This document shows positions 1-10,587 of a stretch of DNA of 64,000 nt, piece by piece (position 1 is the first letter of the stretch; each line of letters opens with the position of its first letter). This DNA comes from Elymus sibiricus (taxonomy: Eukaryota; Streptophyta; Magnoliopsida; Poales; Poaceae): NCBI GenBank assembly GCA_039707655.1, contig CM077676.1, positions 452,637,379-452,701,378 of the forward strand, given 5' to 3'. The notes beneath the pieces are model-generated. The model was not told where the DNA came from. It did no database searches and was given only the letters and a program-made list of their open reading frames with translations. The position numbers and the translations under genes were made by a program.

Positions 1-3000
1 TAAACATAAATAAAGTCATACAAGCTTTATATTACAAGCCAGGGGCCTCGAGGGATCGAATACATAAGCTCGATGTCATACAAGCATCAGCGAAAGCATC
101 AGGTATCTGAGTACAGACACAAAGTTAAACAGATATGCCTTAACAGGCGGGGCAAAATAAAACACTGATCGAAAGGCGCAGGCCTCCTGCCTGGGTTCCT
201 CCTATCTACTCCTGGTCGTCGGAGGGCTCCTCGTAGTAGTAGTATCCGCCAGGGGGTAGTAGTAGTCGTAGTCGTCGACTGGGGCAGCTGGCTCCGGGGC
301 TCCGTCATCTGGTCGCAGCATTCGGGTATGGGGAAAGAGGGAAGCAAAGCAACCGTGAGTACTCATCCAAAGTACTCAGCAAGACTCACATCAGAACTAT
401 TCTACTTATGCAACATTATCAAAGGAAGGCTGTATATGTGGACTTGGCTGCAGAAATGCCAGAATAGAGGGGAAGGCCTAGCCTATCGAAGACTAGCATC
501 TTCAGCGGTCTTGCAACATTAGAAGAGTGTAGATTAGAACATTAATATAATAGTAGCATCACATAGCAACAACGCCCAGAGATCCTTCCTCGACTCCCTG
601 CGAGAAAGCGATCCCGAAGCCAATACAATTAACCCATTCCTAGTTGTAGAAGATCGGGATATTTACCGAGCATCCTGTTACCGTGGACACGGCTATTCGA
701 ATAGATATACTTCCCTGCAGGGGTGCACCAACTTACCCAACACGCTCGATTAACTCTGGCCGGACACACTTGCTGGGTCCATGCCCGGACTCGGCTGATC
801 GACACGTCGCAGCCCTACCTAGGTTCAACAGAGAGGCCAACACGCCGGTCTACATCCTAAGTGCTCAGGGGTCTTGGGCCCATCGCCCTTTGCACTCCTG
901 CGCGTTGCGAGGACGGCCGGGAGCAGACCTAGCCCCCTTAATACAAGCGCAGGCTTTCGCGGTCCAACCCGGGCGCGTGCCGCTCAACCGCTGACATCTG
1001 AAGAACTTCGGCTCATACTACGACGCCGAGTACCCATATTATTCCCACGTGCTGGTTAGTGCGAAAAAGGCCAGAGGCCTACTCAGATCACATATCCTAT
1101 CCCATTAGTGCATTTGGAGCGCGCGGAAACGAGCAGAGACTCACGATCCTGTGACCCCGTCAACCCGTCTCATGGACTTACGGCAAGGGCTAAGAATGCC
1201 CGGCCGTGCCACGTATTCATCTCGCGGGTACCCTCATGGTCAACCCGACTCCACATCTCTCGCGGGTACCCCTCGGGGCCGACCCGTCTTTAACAAGTAA
1301 CAGCAGTAGTAAAGTGCAAGTAACCGTGTGTCAATATCATCAAGCAGGATCTGAAGAATCACCCTCGTTGGATTCCCACTCGATGATCCCGTCAAAGTGA
1401 ATCCGGAGGAATCACCCTCGGTGGTATTCACACTTGCGGGGTTGCACGTCGAAAGCTTTATCGGAGGTGGTGAAAGAGGAATCACCCTCGGTAACCCACA
1501 ACCGACTAGCTGTACTACAGAGGCAACATCAGGAGTGAGATAAGAGGTATCACCCTCGGCACTTGATGGTAGCTCTGCAGAGTCGAGCAACTTAGGGGGT
1601 GTGAGGTGATGTGCTGGTCTCAGCCTGACGATCACATCGACCAGGGCACTGGTACTACAGCGGGGCAACTAGAGCAAGGAAGAGGGGCCACATATGGTTA
1701 CTACCATCCAACCTATTCTAAGCATTTTGGATATCAGGCAGGTATCAATAACAGTTACAAGAAACAGGCTATGCATCAGAATAGGATAGAGCAACAGCAG
1801 TAGCAATTCTAATGCAAGCAGGAGGGAGAAATAATTGGTGATATAGGCATGCGTCAAGGGGGTTTGCTTGCCTGGAAGCTCTGCGGCAAAGGAGGGGTCG
1901 TCAGTGGTGTCGTCGGTATCCTGAGCTGCGTCGGTCTCGGGGGCTATCGGAATAGAAGAGGGGGAAGAAACAAATAAATACACATCAAACAAATGCAACA
2001 CCGAGCATGACATGCTAAAATGCAGTGCAGGTTTGCCTAAAACATGTCTAAGCCATTTTAGTTATTTTTAGGATTTAAGTTGGAATTATTAGCAGGTATG
2101 CATGCACTATTCATCTACCGGAAACAGGCAAAAAGTTGCGGGTTCACCTACGTAGAGGGCCCCGATAAGAAAACAGACGGCACGATCGGATTCGTGGGAT
2201 TTTTCTGAGCAACTTTCATGTAGAAAGTTTTTCGATCCGAGCTACAGTTAATTTTCTACGATTTTTCAAAGTTTTTTAGCATTTTTCTGAAATTTAAATC
2301 AATTTAGAAAATAACAGAAAATACTAAACTACGTTAGCATGACATCACTGCGACGTCAGCGAGTCAAACCGGCTGGTCCAGGTCAAACCTGACCTGCGGG
2401 ACCCACCTGTCATAGACGGTGGATTTAACAGGATTAAATTAAATTAAACTGGAGGTTAATTAGGATAAGGCCCCACAAGTCAGTGACCTGTTAGGTTAAT
2501 CTAAATTAGTTTTAACTAAAAAAACTGTTTAATTAGACTAATTACAGAAGGGGGCCCACTGGTGAGTGTCAGAGGTGGCCACGTCAGCGCGTTGACCGTG
2601 GTCAACGCGGTCAACCGCGACCAGGGGCCCACATGGCAGCGACCCTGGGTGGGCCCCGCGTCTCGCCAGCTCAGCGCCGGTGCCGGAAAGAGCTCCGGCG
2701 AGCGCCGGACGCGGCAGAGAGCTCCGGCGAGCTCGGATTTTCGCTAGGGGGCACCAAATCGAGCCCATTTTGGCTCTTTGGATCGGCCACTCCATCGCGC
2801 GTTGGATGGCGGCGGCAAAACGGGCAGGGGAGCTCGGCAAGATCGCCGGCGTTGAGCCGCGGCAGCGGTGGTTTTCGCGCGCGCTTTCGGTCGCGTTCGA
2901 GCAAGAGCAGCATGCTGCGTCGATCTAACCTACTGGCGCGAGCTACGGTGGTCGGAAGCGACGGCTACGGTGAGCTCGGGCGGTGGACAGAACACGGCGA

Positions 3001-4000
3001 GGTGGCGAGCTAGCTCGGGTGAGGCACGCGGCGCGAGGAGAAGAGCGGAGAGAGGGAGAGGCTCACCGTGCGGCTAAGAAAAGCCCGTGACTGTTTTGTA
3101 GCTGCAGGGGAGGTCGCGTTCGCCGGTGTTCGCCGTGGTGGCCGGAGATGCAGGCGATGGCGAACGGCGGCAGCAAGGCTCCCCGGCCCCGCCTGGGAGC
3201 TCCAGGAGAAGAGGAAGAGGTTGGCGGAGGTTCCGAGCAGCACAGCTGGTTGTGGGGGCGACGGTGGCCGTGGATCGACGTCGGGCACGGCGGCAACGTC
3301 GTCGGGACAGAGAGGGAAGGAGGGAGCCGAGCGAGTGAGGGAGGAGGGGAGAATGGAGGCGGCGTCCAGGGGAGAAGAATGAGGGCGTCCTAATCTCGTC
3401 GCCCACCTGCTCCGATGCGGTGGCGAGCCGGGAACGGCGCCGCGCGCGCGCCGATTGCGGGGAAGACAACAGCGAGGCGGGAGTAGTTGAGCTGGGCTGG
3501 GCTCGGCCCAGTAACAGGTATGGCCTCGCCCTTTTCTTTTTCTCTCCGTTTTTCCTTTTTAATTAAAACAGAGAGGTTTAGGGCAAATATTAGGGCACCC
3601 AAATGACCTAGGAAAAATAGGGAAATTGGCCTATTAAATCCCTGGCATTTTTATGCACTGCCACAAATATTTTGGGAGGCAGAGGAATTCAATTGCATTT
3701 TTCATAAATGAATTTGCAAATTTAAATTGCTGGTATGGCATTGTTATAAATACTAATGCTCATTTTGGCATGATGGTGATGTTGTTTTTCTTAACATCAA
3801 ATTGTTTTGGAATATTTGCTAAATGATGAACATTTTTCCAGCAACTTTTGTGCAACTCCAAATTTCAATTGCATTTGAATTTGTATTCAGTGGCAGAATT
3901 TGAAATGAGATATTAAACCACTGTGATCAAGCATTGCAAATGATGATGACTTGGCAAGTTAACAGATGATCACGGTGCTTTATTACATAGGGGTGTTACA
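1..4000 (-). repeat. 3' LTR of the gypsy element (cut by window start)
   Basis: Bases 1-4000 match 10681-14718 almost base for base, with small indels such as a 36-bp block near 13558 missing here. The LTR ends at 4000 with GGGGTGTTACA, directly next to the polypurine tract. It contains a GC-rich 2540-3480 stretch and A/T-rich ends. The many short ORFs inside are in LTR sequence and are not genes. Confidence 0.95.
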
Positions 4001-4016
4001 ATTCTCCTCCTCTAAA
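4001..4016 (-). other. Polypurine tract of the gypsy element
   Basis: The minus strand reads TTTAGAGGAGGAGAAT immediately before the 3' LTR. This is the expected primer for plus-strand DNA synthesis in LTR retrotransposons. Confidence 0.85.
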
Positions 4017-4037
4017 AGAAATTCTCGTCCCGAGAAT

Positions 4038-6274
4038 TCAGGAGGTAGAAGGAAACAGATCGGGGTATTCCTCCCGAAGACGATCCTCTCGTTCCCAAGT
4101 GGCTTCATCTTCAGTATGATTCGACCACTGCATTTTAAGGAACTTGGTAGTCTTCTGGCGAGTCCGACGTTCAGCTTGATCGAGAATGCGGATCGGATGC
4201 TCCTTATAAGAGAGGTCATCTTGCAAATCAAGCAACTCATGATCCACAGCTCGGTGCAGAGATTCCTTGAAGCAACGGCGAAGTTGCGACACATGGAAGA
4301 TATCGTGGATGTGAGAGAATTGCGGCGGCAACTCCAATTTATAAGCCACATGTCCACGTCTGGCGAGAATACGGAAGGGGCCGATGTAGCGAGGAGCTAA
4401 CTTGCCCTTGATTCCGAAGCGGTGAGTGCCCTTCATAGGAGTGACACGAAGATAAGCTTGCTCACCAGGTTGATAGATCGATCCCCAGTGTTTACGATCA
4501 TAATTGCTCTTCTGGCGAGATTGAGCAGCTTTGAGATTTTCTCGCACTATATGAACTTGCTCTTCAGCGTGTTGGATAATATCCGGACCAACGAGCGGTC
4601 GTTCCCCAGTTTCAGACCAATTCAGAGGGGTCCGACACTTACGTCCATATAATACCTCGAAGGGTGCCATTTTCAAGCTGGCTTGATAGCTGTTGTTGTA
4701 AGAGAATTCGGCATACGGGAGTGATTCTTCCCACTTCTTGCCAAATGAAATAACACAAGCTCGCAGCATATCTTCAAGCACTTGATTCACTCGTTCGACT
4801 TGGCCTTGGGACTGGGGGTGATAAGCTGAACTACAAGTAATATGAGTTCCCATAGCTTGTTGGAAACTATTCCAGAAGTGAGAGGTGAAGAGGCTGCCAT
4901 GGTCCAAACTGATCTCCTTCGGAATACCGTGGAGTGATACAATCCTGGAGATATATAACTCTACTAACCGACTAGCAGTGATCGTCTCCTTGACTGGCAG
5001 AAAGTGCGCAACTTTGGAGAGTTGGTGAACGACGACAAGAATAGCATCGTGACCCTTCTGTGACTTGGGAAGGCCAGTAATGAGATCCGTTTGAACCTTA
5101 TCCCATTTCCATAAAGGAATAGGGAGCGGTTGCAGAATTCCAGCAGGCTTCTGATGTTCTGCTTTAAAGCGACGGCAAACGTCACATTCAACAACATATC
5201 GAGCAATATCCTGCTTCATTCTAGACCACCAGTACCTTTGACGAAGATCACGATACATCTTGGTACTACCCGGATGAATAGACAGTGGTGTATCATGTGC
5301 CTCCTTCATGACTTTGTCGGTCATAAGCTCGAATCGAGGTACCACAATGCGGTCTTTGAAATACAAAGTTCCATCTTCAACAAGCGAGAAATCCCTGTAC
5401 TTTTCAAGGTGAAGATCCCTTTTCATGAGGTCAACTTCAGCATCTTTAGCTTGCGCACGCTTAACAGCCTTCTCAAGATCTGGTTGTATAACAAGGGTAT
5501 TAAGAGAACCCTGTGGAACAATGCAGAGGTTCAGCTTGCGCAGTTCTTCATACAAATGGGGTTGAGCTCGCTGAACCATGAGGTTATTGCAGTAGGACTT
5601 GCGGCTCAAGGCATCGGCCATCACATTAGCCTTGCCAGGGGTATATGAAATACCACAGCCATAGTCCGTAATCGTTTCCAACCATCGCCGTTGGCGGAGA
5701 TTGAGATCCGGCTGAGTAAACAAATACTTCAGACTTTGGTGATCAGTATAGACCTCACATCGGTTACCGAGAAGGTAATGTCGCCACAGCTTTAATGCAT
5801 AAATCACTGCAGCAAGTTTGAGATCATGCACTGGGTAATTCTCTTCGTGAGGACGCAACTGTCGCGAGGCATATGCAATTACTCTGCGCTCTTGCATCAG
5901 GACACAGCCTAATCCCTGACGAGAAGCGTCACAATAAATCACAAAATCCTTGCGAGAATCTGGAGGTGCAAGCACTGGTGCAGAAGTCAGCTTGTCCTTG
6001 AGGGTCTGGAAACTTTCCTGACATTTATCTGTCCACTCAAACTTAACGCCTTTGTGACGTAGATTAGTCAGAGGCTTGGCAATCTTTGAGAAGTTCTCGA
6101 CAAATCGACGGCAATAACTTGCGAGTCCGAGAAACCTTCTGACTTGCTTGACATTTTTCGGGGGAGTCCAGTCAAGAATAGCCTGAACTCGTTCTGGGTT
6201 GACAGCAATGCCCTCCTTGGAAATAACATGTCCAAGGTAGGTTACTTCAGATAACCAGAATTCGCACTTGGACT
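4038..6274 (-). pseudogene. gypsy pol, 3' part: RT end, RNase H, integrase, chromodomain
   Basis: About 745 codons continue the polyprotein interrupted by the Cassandra insertion. The order is: end of reverse transcriptase ([18 protein letters not shown]), RNase H ([17 protein letters not shown]), integrase zinc region ([17 protein letters not shown], then CDVCRRF), an integrase core with acidic residues in [22 protein letters not shown] and GQVERVNQ, the [10 protein letters not shown] region, and a terminal chromodomain-like segment ([13 protein letters not shown]). The frame is open throughout this part. The enzyme set would copy RNA to DNA and insert it into chromatin. It is non-functional as it stands because the polyprotein is cut by Cassandra and by two stops in gag. 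Confidence 0.93.
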
Positions 6275-6537
6275 TGTAACGCCCCGGACACACCCGCCGG
6301 CGGTCGTTACTCCTGGCGGGATCTAGACTGGCCCCACAGATCAATACTAGTCTTTCCTGCGCACTTTGTCCTCACTCGTGCACACCCGGGACCAACTTCC
6401 CGGTCGGTCACCCATCCTGAAATTACTCCAAACTGAGACGCTTAACTTTGGAGTTCTTTCCGAATGGGCTCCCGGAAAAGAAGGAATTCCTTATTGATAT
6501 GAGTAATCTATCATCCCTATTAAGCCAGGCTATCACA
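6275..6537 (-). repeat. Cassandra 3' LTR
   Basis: Starts TGTAACGCC and ends TATCACA on the plus strand, and is almost identical to 6736-6999. It carries a one-base loss in the 5S A-box region (GAGACG against GAGCACG in the other LTR). Confidence 0.9.
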
Positions 6538-6722
6538 TACACCCCCACTCAGAGGAACCGACGTCCTCGTCGGGCCACAGAAACGTTCCCTCTTGGCACA
6601 TACGTCTGTGCGTCCAGTCATGTACATGTGCCATGCCCGTGTGCCACGACGGGTCACAAACGTCATGCACAACATGACCGCGTACCTGACCCGCAAACAT
6701 CCGTGTAACCCCGAGGGTCGGA

Positions 6723-6733
6723 TCTGATACCAA
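6723..6733 (-). other. Cassandra primer-binding site (tRNA-Met)
   Basis: Minus strand TTGGTATCAGA matches the complement of the initiator tRNA-Met 3' end and lies two bases from the 5' LTR. Confidence 0.85.
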
Positions 6734-6735
6734 CT

Positions 6736-6999
6736 TGTAACGCCACGGACACACCCGCCGGCGGTCGTTACTCCTTGCGGGATCTAGACTGGCCCCACAG
6801 ATCAATACTAGTCTTTCCTGCGCACTTTGTCCTCACTCGTGCACACCCGGGACCAACTTCCCGGTCGGTCACCCATCTTGAAATTACTCCAAACTGAGCA
6901 CGCTTAACTTTGGAGTTCTTTCCGAATGGGCTCCCGGAAAAGAAGGAAATCCTTATTGATATGAGTAGTCTATCATCCCTATTAAGCCAGGCTATCACA
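6736..6999 (-). repeat. Cassandra 5' LTR
   Basis: A 264-bp LTR adjoining the primer site, nearly identical to the left copy. On the minus strand it holds AACTCCAAAGTTAAGCGTGC and GATGGGTGACC in the same order and similar spacing as in 5S rRNA genes. Confidence 0.9.
6867..6917 (-). promoter_or_regulatory. 5S rRNA-like internal Pol III promoter in Cassandra LTR
   Basis: On the minus strand, AACTCCAAAGTTAAGCGTGC (6917-6898) resembles the 5S A-box/IE region and GATGGGTGACC (6877-6867) the C-box. The second LTR has the same pair at 6455-6435 and 6416-6406. This is the known Cassandra feature. It is a promoter remnant, not a 5S rRNA gene, because flanking 5S sequence is absent. Confidence 0.85.
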
Positions 7000-9194
7000 G
7001 AATACTTGGCATATAACTGGTGCTCTCGAAGCTTTTCCAGAACAAGACGAAGGTGTTCGGCATGTTCTTCCTTATTCTTGGAAAATACCAGAATATCGTC
7101 CAGATAAACCACGACGAATTTGTCGAGGTAATACATGAAGATATAATTCATCAGGCGGGAGAACGTAGCTGGAGCATTGGTTAACCCGAAAGACATAACA
7201 GTGTACTCATAAGAGCCATATCGAGTAACAAATGCAGTCTTGGGAATATCCTCTTCGCGGACGCGGATCTGATGATAACCCAACCTCAAGTCGAGTTTAG
7301 AGAACACTGATGATCCAGCCAGTTGGTCATACAGGTCATTGATCCGAGGAAGCGGATATTTGTTCTGAATGGTGGCTTGATTGATAGGCCGGTAATCTTG
7401 GACCAATCGGTTTGTACCATCTTTCTTCTTGACAAAGAGAGAAGGTGCTCCCCAGGCAGAGGAACTTGGGCGAATGAAACCCTTTTGAAGTGATTTATCG
7501 AGTTCCTCCTTAAGCTCGAGAAGTTCATGCGGAGGCATCTTATAAGGACGCTTCACAATAGGAGTTGTGCCCGGTTTAAGGTCGATGACAAACTCGACAG
7601 CTCTAACAGGGGGTACTCCTGGAAGTTCTTCCGGGAAGACATCCTGGAAGTCACGAACGACTGGCACATTTTCTATCCCCTCAAGAGGTGATGCGTTCAA
7701 TGCATTCAAGGCATAGATCTGAGCCTCGGCACTTTGAACAACATGAGCATGGTAATTTACTAGCTCATCTGATGGGTGCAGAATGTGTACAACTTTAGTG
7801 GCACAATTGATCAAGGCGATGTGAGCCTTCAACCAATCCATTCCCAGAATGAGGTCAATCTTTGAAGACTTCAAAATAATGGGATATGCACTAAACTCCA
7901 ACCCTTCAATTTCAATAATGACATCGGGGCTGAACATAGAGGTTCGACAATGGCCCGCGGGAGTGTTAACCACTAGCGGCTGGTGCAAATTTTCATGTTT
8001 AATGCCATGCATGAATGCAAACTCTTCTGATATAAAAGAATGGGATGCTCCTGTATCAAATAGAATAGATGCAGGTACTGAATTAACAAGAAGTGTACCC
8101 ATCACAGTCTCTGGTTGGTCTGGGTCTTCACTCATGTTGACATGATAAGCCTGCCCACGACCATATGAAGGTCTGGCATTATAGTTGCGAGGCTGATTAT
8201 TGCCACGGCCATTACCACGGCCAGCAGAGGGAAGCATAAGCTGGTTCTGACTCTGGGAGCAGTCTCTAGCACGGTGACCTGGATGGCCACACTTGAAGCA
8301 GAGTCCATTGTCGGGACGTGGAGCAGGAGCTCGGGGCATTGGAGCTGTACGCCTGAACTGTCTTGGCGGGGGAGGAGGCATACGTGGTGCAACATACGAT
8401 GGCCTCTGAACAGGTACAGCTGGACGGTACATGCTCTGAGGGATCCAAATATGGCGCTTCTGGGAAGACGAGCCCGAAGATGAGCCCGCTTCATGGGTGC
8501 GCTTGAGAGCATCCTTATGATCCTTCAGTCCTGTCTCAACCTGAATAGCCTTGTTCACCAAGGTGGCGAAGTCGGCAAAGTCTTGGACTAGCAGAGCGAG
8601 CTTGATATCAGGGTTGAGCCCTTCACGGAACTTTTCCTGTCTGCGTGCGTCGGTAGCAATATCCTCTTCAGCATAACGAGAAAGCTCCAGAAATTCCCGC
8701 TGATAGGCTTCGACGGACTTATTCCCCTGAGTGAGATTACGGAACTCACGCTTCTTTCGGTCCATGACTCCTTGTGGAATATAACAGGCACGCAAAGCAG
8801 CTTTGAACTCCATCCAGGTAATAATAGTTCCAGCAGCTAAGGTCTACCTGTGAGTGTCCCACCATTGGGCTGCGGGTCCCTTCAGAAAGTAAGATGCGAA
8901 GGTAACATAGCTGGCAGGGTCCACATTCGCAGACTCCATCTCAAAAAAGATGTCACGGAGCCAGTCATCCGCATCAAGTGGCTGAACCGAGTTGCGATAG
9001 ATGGTTGGGTTCATGCGCACAAACTCTTACAGAGTGATTGCGGCTGGCTGCTGGTTGGCATTGGGGCGGGGGAACGGATCCATCAGCCCTTGCATAAACT
9101 GACGGTGCACTTCAAATTGTTGCATCATGGTTGCCATATAGTCGGGCGGTGGTGAATTGTTGGCACCACGGCCACGACCGGTTGGTCTAACCAT
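7000..9194 (-). pseudogene. gypsy gag, protease and RT 5' part (two premature stops)
   Basis: The frame opens at ATG 9194 (protein start MVRPTGRGRG) and runs in one phase to the Cassandra junction, about 731 codons. Gag is followed by a CCHC zinc knuckle (CFKCGHPGHRARDC), the protease site (LFDTGASHSFIS), and reverse transcriptase with VKKKDGTNRLVQDYRPIN and the catalytic YLDD motif. In-frame stops occur at 9029-9027 (TAA) and 8846-8844 (TAG), both in gag. An ATG at 8813 reopens the frame, so shorter tools would call the gene only from there. I place the true start at 9194 because gag-like sequence with DPFPRPNANQQP and DADDWLRDIFFEME lies upstream in the same phase. Confidence 0.92.
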
Positions 9195-9442
9195 CCTGCT
9201 ACAAATTCAATAGGGGTAGTTTAGCAACGAGTATTGCAACTGTATGGAGTCATTCATGAAGTAACATGCACAATAAAAGAAAGTGCAATAAATACATCGA
9301 CATAGTCATCATGACATACAGATCCATACATAGGTTCGGTTACAGACCAGCATTACAACGGCAAAAGGAAAAGCTAGACAACTAGGCGGCACGCAGGCAC
9401 GCGGTGGAGGGATACAACAACGCGACATAGCGATATGCTACA

Positions 9443-10195
9443 TCAACGTCGGGGAAAACCACTGAAGCCAGGCAGCTGCAGGTGACGAGACAGGGTACCC
9501 TCGAAAGAAGGATCCTGCGCTCCGTGAACACTCTGATGCAGAACTTGGTCCCGAACTGGAAGAAGAGGACCACGTGGAGGAGTAAAACCTCCCACAGCAG
9601 GCCACTCAAGACCTGGTGGCATCTCCGTCCTTCGCGGGTAAACAATGTACTCTGGGTGCATCCGTGCACTGACTGCTGGCAACAACTGTGTCAGAGCGTC
9701 GTAAAGGCGACCACGAGTGGCGTACAACTCGACAGCAAGAGCTCGAGCAGTGCGATCCAGAGCCTGGATGTGCTGTACCATAACCTGCGGGTCATAGCGA
9801 CGCAGCACGTAAGGAGCACAAGTAGCAGTGTAGTATCCAGTCTCATCCCCAGCAGGAGCATACGGGATGTATCTGAAAGTGGTCTCCTCCAAGCGACTGT
9901 TGTGCTCTCTACAGAGATGGGCCATAGCAGTGTAGGAAGCATCATGGACAACCATATCAGCGGTCACTCCAACACCATGAAAGGTGTGCAACTCAGTGAT
10001 GGAGTTGTTCTGCCGATCAAAGATGCGAACCTCACCATGGTACTGCTCCTGGTTAAACTCGCGGTAATCCTCGTAAACACTGTACTCGGGATACCAGCGA
10101 TATCCCAGCCTGGTCAGAAGATCGACCAAAATGGGCGGAAACCCAGTCGCATTATGAGCCACGGTCAGACGGACAAGCTGCCTTGCGGGACGCAT
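9443..10195 (-). CDS. Extra ORF between leader and gag of the gypsy element
   Basis: An intact ORF of about 250 codons in the sense direction of the retrotransposon, 248 bp upstream of gag. I chose the ATG at 10195 because it sits directly behind a splice-acceptor-like CTTATTTCAG; the frame stays open to an ATG at 10240. The protein is rich in Tyr, Arg and His (for example LGYRWYPEYSVYEDYREF and EETTFRYIPYAPAGDE) and has no motif I can assign. It does not resemble gag, an envelope or an RNase H. It is better preserved than gag, which has two stops. Extra ORFs upstream of gag are known in some gypsy lineages such as Ogre; I do not know one for Tekay elements. An overlapping plus-strand ORF (9482-10204) is probably a shadow. 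Confidence 0.6.
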   Translation of the reverse strand: MRPARQLVRLTVAHNATGFPPILVDLLTRLGYRWYPEYSVYEDYREFNQEQYHGEVRIFDRQNNSITELHTFHGVGVTADMVVHDASYTAMAHLCREHNSRLEETTFRYIPYAPAGDETGYYTATCAPYVLRRYDPQVMVQHIQALDRTARALAVELYATRGRLYDALTQLLPAVSARMHPEYIVYPRRTEMPPGLEWPAVGGFTPPRGPLLPVRDQVLHQSVHGAQDPSFEGTLSRHLQLPGFSGFPRR

Positions 10196-10572
10196 CTGAA
10201 ATAAGATAGTGCAGATGTCAAAAGACAGTGTGAGAAACATATGATAGCATTGGAAAGAAAGGTTAAACAGACCAATGAAAAAGAAAAGATGATTATCAGA
10301 TTAATCAGATCAAAGGAAATGATTAGTTGCAGACAATCTAGCTCTCCGGTGAATGCGATTACGAGAACCTAGTGTTAGAGTTAGCAAAATCATTTAACCC
10401 GAATAGAAGAGGATTCAGAGTCCCAGAGTAAGGAAGAGGAATAAAAGATCCTAATACCACCCATTGGCGACGTGGGCCCGTAAGCCACACAGCCATGTTA
10501 GTAAAATCATTTTGCAAATTCTAGACACAACTTCGGCCAAGGAGTTGGAAAGGGGGGTTCTACAGGCAGTCG
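10196..10572 (-). other. Untranslated leader of the gypsy element
   Basis: A 377-bp stretch between primer site and extra ORF with no ORF of note. On the minus strand it ends in a pyrimidine-rich splice-acceptor-like sequence just before the extra ORF's ATG. Confidence 0.6.
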
Positions 10573-10585
10573 GCTCTGATACCAA
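10573..10585 (-). other. Primer-binding site of the gypsy element (tRNA-Met)
   Basis: Minus strand TTGGTATCAGAGC, two bases inside the 5' LTR end at 10588. It matches the initiator tRNA-Met 3' end and fixes the element's orientation. Confidence 0.9.
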
Positions 10586-10587
10586 CT

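Larger units (their letters stand above)
6275..6999 (-). mobile_element. Cassandra TRIM nested in gypsy pol
   Basis: A 725-bp terminal-repeat retrotransposon in miniature. Two LTRs of 263 and 264 bp (6275-6537 and 6736-6999) enclose 198 bp with no coding capacity. A tRNA-Met primer site lies next to the right LTR (6723-6733, minus strand TTGGTATCAGA), so the element is oriented minus; a purine-rich GAGTGGGGGTGT follows at the other side. The LTRs hold a 5S-rRNA-gene-like internal promoter, the hallmark of Cassandra elements. The insertion splits the RT domain between QLYAKYS and SKCEFW. Flanking 5-mers (GGACT left, GAATA right on the plus strand) do not form a clean target duplication. Confidence 0.93.

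Noticed and set aside
2538..3469. Overlapping ORFs of up to 131 codons in the GC-rich LTR region (and again at 13242-14190)
   Set aside because: They lie inside a gypsy LTR, differ by indels between the two LTRs and have Arg/Pro/Ala-rich shadow compositions.
6867..6917. 5S rRNA gene
   Set aside because: Only the internal promoter motifs match. The context is a Cassandra LTR.
6270..7004. Perfect target duplication of the Cassandra element
   Set aside because: GGACT and GAATA do not match; any duplication is degraded.
9482..10204. Long plus-strand ORF of 240 codons
   Set aside because: It is antisense to the extra gypsy ORF, has a low-complexity Ser/Thr composition and matches nothing; a shadow frame is more likely.
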